Source of the DNA: Pseudomonas coleopterorum
GTDB lineage: Bacteria > Pseudomonadota > Gammaproteobacteria > Pseudomonadales > Pseudomonadaceae
Reading direction: 5' to 3'
DNA: 64,000 nt
Assembly (NCBI RefSeq): GCF_900105555.1
Contig: NZ_FNTZ01000001.1
Location: 1,240,001 to 1,304,000, forward strand
Shown in pieces: positions 18,274-28,508 of this stretch. The notes under the pieces were generated by a model. The model was not told where the DNA came from. It saw nothing but the letters and a program-made list of their open reading frames with translations, and made no database searches. A program made the translations under genes and the position numbers. How positions within the stretch are numbered: position 1 is the first letter of the stretch; the number at the start of each line of letters is the position of its first letter.

Positions 18274-19959
18274 ATGCATCCTGATTTCTGGAACGACAAG
18301 CGCCCGCCGGGCGTGCCCCACACTCTTGCGGTCGGTGAATTCACCTCCATTGTCGATGTGTTCGACCGCTCCTGTACCACCTTCGCCCAACGTCCGGCCT
18401 TCAGCAACATGGGCGTGACCCTGAGCTATGCCGAGCTCGACCGGCACTGCGCCGCTTTCGCCAGCTGGTTGCAGCAGCACACCGACCTGGTCCCCGGCGA
18501 CCGTATCGCGGTGCAGTTGCCCAACGTCCTGCAATACCCCATTGCGGTGTTCGGTGCATTGCGCGCCGGCCTGGTGGTGGTCAATACCAACCCTTTATAC
18601 ACCGTGCGCGAAATGCGCCATCAGTTCTCCGATTCCGGAGCACGGGCGCTGGTCTACCTCAACCTGTTCGGCGACAAGGTCGAGCAGGTGCTGCAGGACA
18701 CGAAGCTGGAGTACCTGATCGAAGCCCGCCTGGGCGACCTGATGCCCGCTGCCAAGGGCTGGCTGGTCAACACGCTGGTGAGCAAGGTCAAGAAGCGCGT
18801 CCCTGCCTACCATCTGCCCCAGGCGATACCCTTCAAGACGATTCTGGCGCAAGGCGCGGGGTCGTCACCCCGTCCGGTGGCGCCGACCCTCGATGACCTC
18901 GCGGTGCTGCAATACACTGGCGGCACCACCGGGCTGGCCAAGGGCGCCATGCTCACTCATGGCAATCTGGTCGCCAACATGCTGCAGGTGAGGGCCTGTT
19001 TCCGCCAGCTCGACGAACAGGGCCAGACGATCCTGCGCGAAGGCCACGAGGTGATGATCGCGCCGCTGCCGCTCTACCACGTGTATGCGTTCACGGCCAA
19101 CTGCCTGTGCATGATGGTCACCGGCAACCATAACGTACTGATCACCAACCCCCGTGACATCGGCGCCTTCATCAAGGAGCTGAAAAAGTGGAAGTTCACC
19201 GCCTTGCTGGGGCTGAACACGCTGTTTGTGGCATTGATGGAGCATGCCGAGTTTCGCTCCCTGGATTTTTCCCATCTCAAGGTCACCAACTCCGGTGGTA
19301 CGGCGCTGGTCAAGGCCACGGCCGAGCGCTGGGAAAGTCTGACCGGCTGTCGTATCGTCGAAGGCTACGGCCTGACCGAGACCTCGCCGGTGGCCTGCAC
19401 GAACCCCTATGGTCAGTGCGCGCGCATCGGCAGCGTGGGCATTCCCGTGGTCGGCACGGGACTGAAGGTGATCGACGATCAAGGCGTCGAGCTGCCGCTG
19501 GGTGAGCGCGGCGAGCTGTGCATCCAGGGTCCGCAGGTGATGCGCGGCTATTGGCAGCAGCCCGAGGCGACCGCCGAGGCGCTGGACACGCACGGCTGGT
19601 TCAAGACCGGCGACATCGCCGTCATCGATCCCGACGGCTATGTGCGCATCGTCGACCGCAAGAAGGACCTGATCATCGTTTCGGGTTTCAACGTCTATCC
19701 GAACGAAATCGAGGACGTGGTCATGGCGCATCCTCAGGTGGCCAATTGCGCGGCCATCGGGGTAGCGGACGAGCGCGCCGGCGAGGCGGTCAAGCTGTTC
19801 GTGGTGGCCCGTGATCCACAGCTGACCACGGCTGAGCTGATGGCCTACTGCAAGGCCAACTTCACCGGCTACAAGCTGCCACGGGAAATCGTCCTGCGCG
19901 ACGCCTTGCCGATGACACCCGTGGGCAAGATCCTGCGACGTGAACTGCGCGACGGTTGA
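18274..19959 (+). CDS. fadD2: Long-chain fatty acid-CoA ligase FadD2
   Basis: A 561-aa AMP-forming synthetase that activates fatty acids for beta-oxidation. The AMP-binding motif YTGGTTGLAKGAMLTH, the GYGLTETSP segment and the C-terminal hinge DRKKDLIIVSG are all present. GAGGA lies 11 nt before the ATG at 18274; the upstream in-frame start adds residues that look non-coding. It is the first of two tandem fadD paralogues, the fadD2-fadD1 order known in Pseudomonas. Confidence 0.9.
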   Translation: MHPDFWNDKRPPGVPHTLAVGEFTSIVDVFDRSCTTFAQRPAFSNMGVTLSYAELDRHCAAFASWLQQHTDLVPGDRIAVQLPNVLQYPIAVFGALRAGLVVVNTNPLYTVREMRHQFSDSGARALVYLNLFGDKVEQVLQDTKLEYLIEARLGDLMPAAKGWLVNTLVSKVKKRVPAYHLPQAIPFKTILAQGAGSSPRPVAPTLDDLAVLQYTGGTTGLAKGAMLTHGNLVANMLQVRACFRQLDEQGQTILREGHEVMIAPLPLYHVYAFTANCLCMMVTGNHNVLITNPRDIGAFIKELKKWKFTALLGLNTLFVALMEHAEFRSLDFSHLKVTNSGGTALVKATAERWESLTGCRIVEGYGLTETSPVACTNPYGQCARIGSVGIPVVGTGLKVIDDQGVELPLGERGELCIQGPQVMRGYWQQPEATAEALDTHGWFKTGDIAVIDPDGYVRIVDRKKDLIIVSGFNVYPNEIEDVVMAHPQVANCAAIGVADERAGEAVKLFVVARDPQLTTAELMAYCKANFTGYKLPREIVLRDALPMTPVGKILRRELRDG

Positions 19960-20220
19960 TGCACCGAACAGGGGTCGTGGCGGGCGTTGCAGAGGGGCGC
20001 CAGCGAGCCCGGATACAAGCTGGATCCACTGTGACTGGAACTGTCAATCCGGTCACAATGGTTACCGTCTGGCCACCTTCAGCCTCTAGTCGCCTCATGG
20101 CAAAGCTGCTACTCTCGGCGCGCTTTTCGGCATTCGGACCTGTATGGGTCGTGCTGACATATCAATAATAATCGCATCGAATGCGGTGAAGATTCGCTGG
20201 CGCTGGAGGAGTGGGCTTCC

Positions 20221-21918
20221 ATGATCGAAAATTTCTGGAAGGATAAGTATCCGGCTGGAATCGCGGCGGATATCGATCCAGACATGTATCCCAATATCCA
20301 GGCAGTGCTCAAGCAGTCCTGCCAGCGCTTCGCCGACAAGCCGGCGTTCAGCAACCTGGGCAAGACCCTCACCTACGGTGAGCTTTACGAGCTATCGGGA
20401 GCTTTCGCCGCCTATCTGCAGCAGAACACCGACCTGGTGCCGGGTGATCGCATTGCGGTGCAGTTGCCCAACGTCCTGCAGTATCCGGTGGCGGTCTTCG
20501 GTGCGATTCGCGCAGGCCTGGTGGTGGTCAACACCAACCCGCTGTATACCGCGCGGGAAATGGAGCACCAGTTCAAGGACTCCGGCGCCAAGGCCCTGGT
20601 GTGCCTGGCCAACATGGCGCACCTGGCGGAAAAGGTCGTCCCCAAGACGTCCGTCCGCCATGTCATCGTCACTGAAGTCGCCGACCTGCTGCCGCCGCTC
20701 AAGCGTCTGCTGGTCAACAGCGTGATCAAGTACGTGAAGAAAATGGTCCCGGCCTATCACCTGCCACGGGCAGTGAAGTTCAACGATGTGTTGAGCAAGG
20801 GACGCGGCCAAGCCGTCAACGAAGCCAACCCGGCCAGCTCGGAAGTGGCCGTGTTGCAGTACACCGGCGGCACCACCGGCGTGGCGAAGGGGGCGATGCT
20901 CACCCATCGCAACCTGGTGGCCAACATGCTGCAGTGCAAGGCCTTGATGGGGTCCAACCTCGACGAAGGCTGCGAAATACTGATCACGCCGCTGCCGCTC
21001 TACCATATCTATGCTTTCACCTTTCACTGCATGGCCATGATGCTGATCGGCAACCACAATGTGCTGATCAGCAACCCGCGCGACCTGCAGGCGATGGTCA
21101 AGGAGCTGTCGAAGTGGAAGTTCAGCGGCTTCGTCGGGCTCAACACACTGTTCGTGGCCCTTTGCAACAACGAGGCGTTTCGCAAGCTGGACTTCTCGGC
21201 GCTGAAAGTCACGCTGTCGGGCGGCATGGCCCTGCAACTGGCCGCCGCCGAGCGCTGGAAAGAAGTGACCGGCTGCGCCATCTGCGAAGGCTACGGCATG
21301 ACCGAAACCAGCCCGGTGGCGACGGTCAACCCCAACCAGCGCATCCAGATCGGCACCATCGGCATTCCGGTGCCGTCCACGCTGGCCAAGATCATCAACG
21401 ATGCAGGCGAAGAACTGCCATTGGGTGAGATCGGCGAGTTGTGCATCAAGGGCCCGCAGGTCATGAAGGGCTACTGGCAGCGCCAGGAGGCCACCGCCGA
21501 GATCCTCGACGCGCAGGGCTGGCTGAAGACCGGCGACATTGCGCTGATCCAGCCCGACGGCTACATGCGTATCGTCGATCGCAAGAAGGACATGATCCTG
21601 GTCTCGGGCTTCAACGTGTACCCCAACGAGCTCGAAGACGTCCTTGCCACTTTGCCGGGCGTGCTGCAATGCGCAGCCATCGGCATACCGGACGAGAAGT
21701 CCGGCGAGTCGATCAAGATTTTCGTCGTGGCCAAACCTGGTGTCACCCTGACCAAGGAAAAGGTCATGGAGCATATGCGCGCCAACGTCACTGCCTACAA
21801 GGTGCCGCGCACGGTTGAATTCCGTGATGTGCTGCCGACCACCAACGTGGGCAAGATCCTGCGCCGCGAGCTGCGCGATGAAGAGCTCAAGAAGCTGGGT
21901 TTGAAAAAAAACGTTTGA
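20221..21918 (+). CDS. fadD1: Long-chain fatty acid-CoA ligase FadD1
   Basis: A 565-aa AMP-forming acyl-CoA synthetase, closely similar to the preceding paralogue over its whole length. It has YTGGTTGVAKGAMLTH, EGYGMTETSPV and DRKKDMILVSG. GGAGGAG lies about 11 nt before the ATG. A 261-bp gap separates it from fadD2 and probably holds its own promoter. The C-terminus ends in a Lys-rich tail. In P. aeruginosa the two paralogues differ in chain-length preference. Confidence 0.92.
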   Translation: MIENFWKDKYPAGIAADIDPDMYPNIQAVLKQSCQRFADKPAFSNLGKTLTYGELYELSGAFAAYLQQNTDLVPGDRIAVQLPNVLQYPVAVFGAIRAGLVVVNTNPLYTAREMEHQFKDSGAKALVCLANMAHLAEKVVPKTSVRHVIVTEVADLLPPLKRLLVNSVIKYVKKMVPAYHLPRAVKFNDVLSKGRGQAVNEANPASSEVAVLQYTGGTTGVAKGAMLTHRNLVANMLQCKALMGSNLDEGCEILITPLPLYHIYAFTFHCMAMMLIGNHNVLISNPRDLQAMVKELSKWKFSGFVGLNTLFVALCNNEAFRKLDFSALKVTLSGGMALQLAAAERWKEVTGCAICEGYGMTETSPVATVNPNQRIQIGTIGIPVPSTLAKIINDAGEELPLGEIGELCIKGPQVMKGYWQRQEATAEILDAQGWLKTGDIALIQPDGYMRIVDRKKDMILVSGFNVYPNELEDVLATLPGVLQCAAIGIPDEKSGESIKIFVVAKPGVTLTKEKVMEHMRANVTAYKVPRTVEFRDVLPTTNVGKILRRELRDEELKKLGLKKNV

Positions 21919-22073
21919 AGACAAGCGCGCGCGTGCAGCTTCTTTTTCGACCGCGAGGTGTGAGCAGCCCCCTTACACAGGGTGCCATTTGTGAGGCGTC
22001 GTCATTGTTCTTAGCATTTGATCAACGCGGCAGATGCCGTGGAGCGATCAACCTCTATGAATAAGGATTATTT

Positions 22074-23177
22074 ATGCGCGCACGTGAACTTGGCATCACC
22101 CTGGGGCACGGTACTCCGGGCCCTTTGAATGCGATCACCGATGTGGACGGCGTTCGCGTTGGTCATGCCACCTTGATCGCCGAAGGCGAGTCAGGCCAGA
22201 TCAGAACCGGTGTCAGCATCGTTCAGCCACGCGCTGAACATGCTCGCCTGCAACCCTGTTTTGCCGGCTGTCACGTTCTCAACGGGAATGGCGATGCCAC
22301 TGGACTTGAGTGGATCCGTGAGAATGGGATGTTGACCACGCCGATTGGCATTACCAACACCCACAGCGTGGGCGTGGTGAGGGATACATTGATCGCCTTG
22401 GAGCGAGAGCAACTGGCCACTGATTCGACGTATTGGTGCATGCCCGTGGTCATGGAAACGTTCGATGGCAGGCTGAGTGACATCTGGGGTCAGCATGTCA
22501 GTGTGCAGCTGGTGCGCGAAGCCGTTGACGACGCCAAGGCCGGTGAGGTTGCCGAAGGTGCGGTTGGCGGTGGCACAGGCATGATCTGTCATGAGTTCAA
22601 AGGCGGAATCGGCACATCGTCCAGGGTGGTTGCTGACGCAAAAGGCGGCTGGACTGTGGGCGCGCTGGTTCAGGCCAACCATGGCACGCGTCAGAACCTG
22701 CGGGTGGATGGTTATCCGGTAGGCCGCCAGCTGATGGATATCGGTTCACCCTTCGCCTCTGGCGGCACCCCTGGCATGGGGTCCATCGTCGTGATTCTGG
22801 CTACCGATGCCCCCCTTCTGCCTCACCAATGCCAGCGGCTGGCTCAGCGAGCATCGCTTGGCATTGCTCGAACCGGTGGGGGTACGGAGGATTCAAGCGG
22901 AGATATCTTCCTGGCGTTTTCCACCGCCAACAGAGACCTGCCCATCGCCGACTATGCCCGTGAGGAGAGTGAGCTAACCGTGCCTCTGACGATGATCAGC
23001 AATGATCATATTTCTGCCCTGTTCGAAGCTGCTGGAGAGGCGGTGGAAGAAGCGATCATCAATGCCCTGCTGGCCGGCGAAGATATGGATACCGAGGATG
23101 GTGTGACCGTCCATGGCCTGAGCGGCGATACGCTGCTTGAGGCGCTGCACAACGTAGGCTGGAAGCCCGCCGAGTAA
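22074..23177 (+). CDS. DmpA/P1-family aminopeptidase
   Basis: A 367-aa Ntn-type peptidase of the DmpA (D-Ala/L-aminopeptidase) family. These enzymes are made as inactive precursors and cleave themselves before a serine that becomes the new N-terminal nucleophile. The likely cleavage site is Gly236-Ser237 in PGMGSIVVILATDAPL. The family start, GITLGHGTPGPLNAITDVDGV.VGH, and GGTGM are clear. No signal peptide is visible. Codon use looks slightly less GC-biased than in the neighbours. It stands alone between fadD1 and hrpA. Confidence 0.88.
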   Translation: MRARELGITLGHGTPGPLNAITDVDGVRVGHATLIAEGESGQIRTGVSIVQPRAEHARLQPCFAGCHVLNGNGDATGLEWIRENGMLTTPIGITNTHSVGVVRDTLIALEREQLATDSTYWCMPVVMETFDGRLSDIWGQHVSVQLVREAVDDAKAGEVAEGAVGGGTGMICHEFKGGIGTSSRVVADAKGGWTVGALVQANHGTRQNLRVDGYPVGRQLMDIGSPFASGGTPGMGSIVVILATDAPLLPHQCQRLAQRASLGIARTGGGTEDSSGDIFLAFSTANRDLPIADYAREESELTVPLTMISNDHISALFEAAGEAVEEAIINALLAGEDMDTEDGVTVHGLSGDTLLEALHNVGWKPAE

Positions 23178-23313
23178 CGACCATCGACGCGAGGGGTCTG
23201 TCGGTCAGCTCCTCGCGTTGCCAATCGCTTACAGAAAGCAGTGTTCCTCCAAATCTGCGACAATCTGCTGCAATAGCCCCGCCGTAGCCCAAAAGAAGAC
23301 CTCTGCGTACCTG

Positions 23314-26300
23314 ATGACCGACCAAACCGCTTCGATTGACCAGCTTCTGAAAAACCTCGACCAGGCCATGATCGGCGATCGTCACCGCCTGCGCCGGCAG
23401 TTGCATGAACTGCGCAAGCGGCCCGACGAGGCAAAGCTTGGTCAGTGGGTCGAGAAAGCCCAGGCTTCGTTCGCCCGCGTCGAGGCCCGCCGGCTGAGCG
23501 TGCCGACGGTGCGCTACGACGACAGTCTGCCCATTGCCGCCAAGCGCGATGAAATCAAGAAGGTACTCGCTGAGCATCAGGTGCTGATCATTGCCGGCGA
23601 AACCGGCTCGGGCAAGACCACCCAGTTGCCCAAGATCTGCCTGGAGCTGGGCCGCGGCCAGCATGGCCTGATTGCCCACACTCAGCCACGCCGGATCGCT
23701 GCGCGCAGCGTGGCCAGTCGTGTTGCCGAGGAACTGGCGACGCCGCTGGGCGGGCTGGTGGGTTACCAGGTGCGTTTCGAAGACCAGAGCGATGCCAATA
23801 CCCTGGTCAAGCTGATGACCGATGGCATCCTGCTGGCCGAGACCCAGCATGACCGTTTTCTCGAGCGCTACGACACCATCATCGTCGACGAGGCTCACGA
23901 GCGAAGCCTGAACATCGATTTCCTGTTGGGCTACCTGAAGACCCTGCTGCCACGACGTCCCGATCTGAAGGTCATCATCACGTCGGCCACCATCGATCTG
24001 CAGCGCTTCTCCGAGCATTTCGACGATGCGCCGATCATCGAGGTGTCCGGGCGCACCTTCCCGGTCGACACCTGGTACCGACCGCTGACGGCCGAGCAGG
24101 ACGAAGAAGGCAACCAGATCGAGAACGACCTGACCGTCGACCAAGCGATTCTGGCGGCGCTGGACGAAATCGCCGCCTTCGAGCGCAGCGAGCGCAAGAC
24201 GCCGGGCGACGTGCTGGTGTTCCTGCCCGGCGAACGCGAGATTCGCGATGCTGCCGACATGCTGCGCAAGGCTCAGCTGCGGCACACGGAAATCCTGCCG
24301 CTGTACGCGCGCCTGTCGCCGGCCGAGCAGCAGCGCATTTTTCAGTCCCATCCCGGGCGCCGCGTGGTGCTGGCCACCAACGTGGCGGAGACCTCGCTGA
24401 CCGTGCCCGGCATCCGCTACGTGATTGACAGCGGTACAGCGCGCATCAGTCGCTACAGCTACCGGGCCAAGGTTCAGCGTCTGCCGATCGAGGCGGTGTC
24501 CCAGGCCAGCGCCAATCAGCGCAAGGGTCGCTGTGGCCGAGTCGAGCCCGGCATCTGCATCCGCCTGTACAGCGAAGAGGATTTTCTCTCGCGCCCCGAA
24601 TTCACCGATCCCGAGATTCTGCGCACCAACCTGGCGGCGGTGATCCTGCAGATGCTGCACCTGCGCCTGGGTGAAATCGACCGCTTCCCGTTCATCGAGC
24701 CACCGGACGGCAAGGCCATCAGCGACGGCTTCAACCTGCTGCAGGAGCTGTCTGCGGTCAACCGCGAGAACCAGCTGACGCCGATGGGCCGACAGTTGGC
24801 GCGCTTGCCGATCGATCCACGCCTGGGGCGCATGCTGCTCGAAGGCGCGCGCCAGGGCAGTTTGCAGGAAGTGCTGATCATCGCCAGCGTGCTCTCGGTG
24901 CAGGATCCGCGCGAGCGTCCGCCCGAGCGTCAGCAGGCGGCCGATCAGGCCCACGCGCAGTGGAAGGATGCCGATTCGGATTTCGCCGCGCTGGTCAATC
25001 TGTGGCGTGGTTTCGAAACCCAGCGTCAGGAACTGGGCTCCAGTGCCTTGCGCAACTGGTGCCGCAAACAGTTCCTCAATTACCTGCGCCTGCGCGAGTG
25101 GCGTGATGCACACCGTCAACTGAGCCTGATCTGCCGTGACCTGCAACTGCAGGTGAACAAGGACGCCGCGGACTATCCCAAGTTTCACAAGGCGGTGTTG
25201 TCCGGCCTGCTCAGCCAGATCGGCCAGAAAACCGAAGACGGCGACTATCTGGGCGCGCGACAGCGTCGTTTCTGGGTGCATCCGTCGTCGGGCATGGGGC
25301 GCAAGAAGCCGCAGTGGCTGATGGCCGCCGAGCTGGTCGAGACGACCAAACTGTATGCGCGCATGGTCGCCAAGATCGAGCCGGACTGGATCGAACCGCT
25401 GGCCGGGCACCTGATCAAGAAAAACCATTTCGAGCCGCACTGGGAGAAGAAGCGCGGCCAGGTCGTGGCGTTCGAGCAGATCACCCTCTACGGCATGATC
25501 GTGGTCGGCCGTCGCCCGGTGCATTTCGGGCCCATTGACCCGGTGGCGTCGCGCGAGCTGTTCATTCGTGAAGGGCTGGTGCGCGGCGAGATCCAGTCGC
25601 GGGCCAAGTGCCTGACGGCCAATCGCCAGCTGCTCGAGCAGCTCGACGAGCTGGAGGCCAAGGCCCGGCGACGCGACATTCTGGCCGACGAAGAAACCCT
25701 CTACGGGTTCTACGAGGCGCGCCTGCCCGCCGAGATCCATCAGACGGCCACGTTCGACAGCTGGTACAAGGTCAACAGCCAGAAGAACCCCGATCTTCTG
25801 ATCATGCGCGAAGAGGACGTACTGGCGCGGGAGGCCAGCGAAGTGACGGCCGCGCAATACCCTGACACCCTGCGTCTGGGCGATCTGAGCCTGCAGCTGA
25901 GCTACCACTTCGAGCCCAATCACCCCCGCGACGGCGTCACCCTGCGCGTGCCCGCGCCGCTGCTGCCGGCCTTGCCGGGCGAGCGCCTGGAATGGCTGGT
26001 GCCGGGGTTGCTGGAGGCCAAGTGCATTTCCCTGGTGCGCAACCTGCCCAAGGCCCTGCGCAAGAACTTCGTGCCGGTGCCGGACTTCGTTCGCGCGGCT
26101 CTTGCGCGTCTGACCTTCGGCGAAGGCTCTTTGCCCCAGGCCCTGGGCCGCGAACTGCTGCGCATGACCGGCGCGCGGGTCAGCGACGAGGCATGGGCCG
26201 AGGCCGCGCAGCAGGTCGACAGCCATCTGCGCATGAACATCGAAGTGCTCGACGGCCAAGGCAAATTTCTTGGTGAGGGACGTGACCTGGCCGAGCTCAC

Positions 26301-27225
26301 CGCGCGTTTCGCCGAGGCCAGCAGCGCCGCATTGGCGGTGCCGAATACCGCGAAGAGCCAGCAACCGGTGCAGGCCAAGGCGTTCGCCAAGGTCGAACAG
26401 ACCACCCAGCAGAACATCGCCGGACTGTCGATGACGGTCTACCCGGCCTTGGTCGAGGAAGCCGGCACGGTCAAGGAAGGGCGGTTCTCGACCAGCGCCG
26501 AAGCCGAGTACCAGCACCGACGCGCCCTGCAGCGGCTGCTGCTGCAGCAACTGGCCGAACCGGCCAAGTTCCTGCGCAGCAAGTTGCCGGGCCAGACCGA
26601 ACTGGGCCTGCTGTACCGCGAACTCGGCCGTGTCGAAGCCCTCGTCGAGGACATCCTGCTGGCCAGCCTGGACAGTTGCGTGCTGGAAGGTGAAGCAAGC
26701 CTGCCGCGCGACGGTGCGGCCCTGGCGGCACTGGCCGAGCGCAAGCGTGGCGCCTGGGCAGAGCACGCCGAACGTCTGGCGCGCCCGACGTTGGATATCC
26801 TCAAGCTGTGGCATGGCTTGCAAAAGCGCTTCAAGGGCAAGATCGATCTGACCCATGCCGTGGCGCTGAACGATATCAAGCAGCAGTTGAGCCATCTGGT
26901 CTATCCCGGTTTCGTGCGCGATACCCCGGCAGCCTGGCTCAAGGAAATGCCGCGCCTGCTCAAGGCGGTCGAGCTACGCTTGGAGAAACTGCCGAGTCAA
27001 GTGCAGAAAGATCGGGTCTGGAGCGGCGAGTTGGCCAATCTCTGGGGCCAGTATCAGACACGCCTGAACAAGCATGGCCAGGAGGGCAAGCGTGATCCAC
27101 AGCTGGAGGTATATCGCTGGCTGCTGGAGGAGTATCGAGTGTCGTTGTTCGCGCAACAGTTGGGCACCAAGGTGCCCGTGTCGGACAAGCGCTTGAGCAA
27201 GCAGTGGAGTGCAGTGGACGCCTGA
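23314..27225 (+). CDS. hrpA: ATP-dependent RNA helicase HrpA (DEAH box)
   Basis: A 1303-aa DEAH-box helicase, the usual length for HrpA. Walker A is GETGSGKTTQLP, the DEAH motif is VDEAHERSLN, and motif VI is QRKGRCGRVEPG. A helicase-associated and OB-fold region and a long C-terminal HrpA-specific domain follow. HrpA acts on mRNA and rescues stalled ribosomes. The ATG at 23314 gives a start matching E. coli HrpA; the longer frame from 23218 is not supported. A very long antisense open frame covers the gene but is a codon-bias shadow. Confidence 0.93.
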   Translation: MTDQTASIDQLLKNLDQAMIGDRHRLRRQLHELRKRPDEAKLGQWVEKAQASFARVEARRLSVPTVRYDDSLPIAAKRDEIKKVLAEHQVLIIAGETGSGKTTQLPKICLELGRGQHGLIAHTQPRRIAARSVASRVAEELATPLGGLVGYQVRFEDQSDANTLVKLMTDGILLAETQHDRFLERYDTIIVDEAHERSLNIDFLLGYLKTLLPRRPDLKVIITSATIDLQRFSEHFDDAPIIEVSGRTFPVDTWYRPLTAEQDEEGNQIENDLTVDQAILAALDEIAAFERSERKTPGDVLVFLPGEREIRDAADMLRKAQLRHTEILPLYARLSPAEQQRIFQSHPGRRVVLATNVAETSLTVPGIRYVIDSGTARISRYSYRAKVQRLPIEAVSQASANQRKGRCGRVEPGICIRLYSEEDFLSRPEFTDPEILRTNLAAVILQMLHLRLGEIDRFPFIEPPDGKAISDGFNLLQELSAVNRENQLTPMGRQLARLPIDPRLGRMLLEGARQGSLQEVLIIASVLSVQDPRERPPERQQAADQAHAQWKDADSDFAALVNLWRGFETQRQELGSSALRNWCRKQFLNYLRLREWRDAHRQLSLICRDLQLQVNKDAADYPKFHKAVLSGLLSQIGQKTEDGDYLGARQRRFWVHPSSGMGRKKPQWLMAAELVETTKLYARMVAKIEPDWIEPLAGHLIKKNHFEPHWEKKRGQVVAFEQITLYGMIVVGRRPVHFGPIDPVASRELFIREGLVRGEIQSRAKCLTANRQLLEQLDELEAKARRRDILADEETLYGFYEARLPAEIHQTATFDSWYKVNSQKNPDLLIMREEDVLAREASEVTAAQYPDTLRLGDLSLQLSYHFEPNHPRDGVTLRVPAPLLPALPGERLEWLVPGLLEAKCISLVRNLPKALRKNFVPVPDFVRAALARLTFGEGSLPQALGRELLRMTGARVSDEAWAEAAQQVDSHLRMNIEVLDGQGKFLGEGRDLAELTARFAEASSAALAVPNTAKSQQPVQAKAFAKVEQTTQQNIAGLSMTVYPALVEEAGTVKEGRFSTSAEAEYQHRRALQRLLLQQLAEPAKFLRSKLPGQTELGLLYRELGRVEALVEDILLASLDSCVLEGEASLPRDGAALAALAERKRGAWAEHAERLARPTLDILKLWHGLQKRFKGKIDLTHAVALNDIKQQLSHLVYPGFVRDTPAAWLKEMPRLLKAVELRLEKLPSQVQKDRVWSGELANLWGQYQTRLNKHGQEGKRDPQLEVYRWLLEEYRVSLFAQQLGTKVPVSDKRLSKQWSAVDA

Positions 27226-27301
27226 GTGCGGCCCGGTCTTTCGACTCGGGCTTGCGTGGCATTCATCTGATTGAGTTGCCCCTAACAATAGAGGAACGAC
27301 C

Positions 27302-28423
27302 GTGCATAACGTCGTCATCAGCGGCACCGGCCTGTACACACCGGCCCAGAGCATCTCCAACGAGGAGCTGGTCGAGTCTTTCAACACTTATGTAGCCGCC
27401 TTCAACCAGGACAACGCTGCGGCCATCGAGCGCGGCGACGTGCAGGCACTGGCCCCCTCCAGCGCGGCCTTCATCGAGAAAGCCAGCGGCATCAAGAGCC
27501 GCTTCGTCATGGACAAGGCGGGCATTCTCGATCCGCAGCGGATGAAACCCGACCTGCCCGAGCGCAGCAACGAAGAGCAGTCGATTCTGTGCCAGATGGC
27601 CGTGGCTGCAGCGGAGCAGGCGCTGCAACGCGCCGGTCGCACGGCTGCCGACGTCGACGCGGTGATCGTTGCCTGTTCCAACCTGCAACGGCCTTACCCG
27701 GCGGTGGCCATCGAGGTGCAACAGGCGCTGGGTATCCAGGGCTTCGGTTTCGACATGAACGTGGCGTGTTCGTCGGCCACCTTCGGTATCCAGCAAGCGA
27801 GCAACAGCGTGCAGTTGGGACAGGCGCGGGCGGTGCTGGTGGTGAGCCCGGAGATCTGCACCGGGCACCTGAATTTCCGCGACCGCGACAGCCACTTCAT
27901 CTTCGGCGATGCGGCCACTGCCGTGTTGGTGGAGCGTGCGGACCTGGCGACCTCGGCCCACCAGTTCGACATCGTCAGCACCCGTCTGCAGACCCAGTTT
28001 TCCAACAATATTCGCAACAACTTCGGTTTTCTGAATCGGGCGGAGGCGCTGGGGCCGGGTGGAGAGGACAAACTGTTCGTCCAGGAAGGCCGCAAGGTGT
28101 TCAAGGAGGTTTGCCCGATGGTCGCCGAGCTGATCGCCGCCCACTTGGCGCAGAACGACATTGCCGTACAGGCCGTCAGGCGGTTCTGGCTGCACCAAGC
28201 CAACCTGAGCATGAACCACTTGATCGTGAAGAAGCTGCTGGGCCGCGATGCCAGCGTCGAGGAGGCGCCGGTGATTCTCGACCGCTATGCCAACACCAGT
28301 TCGGCCGGCTCGGTGATCGCCCTGCATACCCATCAGGACGATCTGGCAGCGGGTTCGCTCGGCGTGCTGAGCTCGTTCGGTGCAGGCTATTCGATTGGCA
28401 GCGTGATTCTGCGCAAGCGCTGA
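27302..28423 (+). CDS. FabH-like beta-ketoacyl-ACP synthase III (PA3286 type)
   Basis: A 373-aa thiolase-fold condensing enzyme. The catalytic triad is Cys156 in MNVACSSATF, His298 in FWLHQANLSMN and Asn331 in DRYANTSSAGS. It is longer than classical FabH (about 317 aa) because of an inserted segment at residues 30-55. This matches the P. aeruginosa PA3286 type, which condenses acyl-CoA from beta-oxidation with malonyl-ACP to feed fatty-acid synthesis. The fadD1/fadD2/phaJ1 genes nearby fit that role. The start codon is GTG, with AGAGGAAC upstream. Confidence 0.85.
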   Translation: MHNVVISGTGLYTPAQSISNEELVESFNTYVAAFNQDNAAAIERGDVQALAPSSAAFIEKASGIKSRFVMDKAGILDPQRMKPDLPERSNEEQSILCQMAVAAAEQALQRAGRTAADVDAVIVACSNLQRPYPAVAIEVQQALGIQGFGFDMNVACSSATFGIQQASNSVQLGQARAVLVVSPEICTGHLNFRDRDSHFIFGDAATAVLVERADLATSAHQFDIVSTRLQTQFSNNIRNNFGFLNRAEALGPGGEDKLFVQEGRKVFKEVCPMVAELIAAHLAQNDIAVQAVRRFWLHQANLSMNHLIVKKLLGRDASVEEAPVILDRYANTSSAGSVIALHTHQDDLAAGSLGVLSSFGAGYSIGSVILRKR

Positions 28424-28445
28424 TCGACGGCGGCACTGACAATGA

Positions 28446-28486
28446 AAAAGGCGCAACCTGCGATGCACTCGCAGCTTGCGCCTTTT
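28446..28486. terminator. Bidirectional terminator
   Basis: AAAAGGCGCAA-CTGCGA pairs with TCGCAG-TTGCGCCTTTT, a long GC-rich stem with A and T tracts on opposite sides, between the convergent FabH-like and porin genes. Confidence 0.9.
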
Positions 28487-28508
28487 GTCTGAAGCGAGGA
28501 GAGCAGGC

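Noticed and set aside
20392..21924. A 510-codon open frame antisense to fadD1
   Set aside because: Same reason: a high-GC shadow of a clear AMP-binding enzyme.
23059..26895. A 1278-codon open frame antisense to hrpA
   Set aside because: It mirrors the hrpA codons in a high-GC genome, is rich in Gln/His/Leu/Gly as antisense frames are, has no motif, and hrpA itself is a full-length recognised gene.
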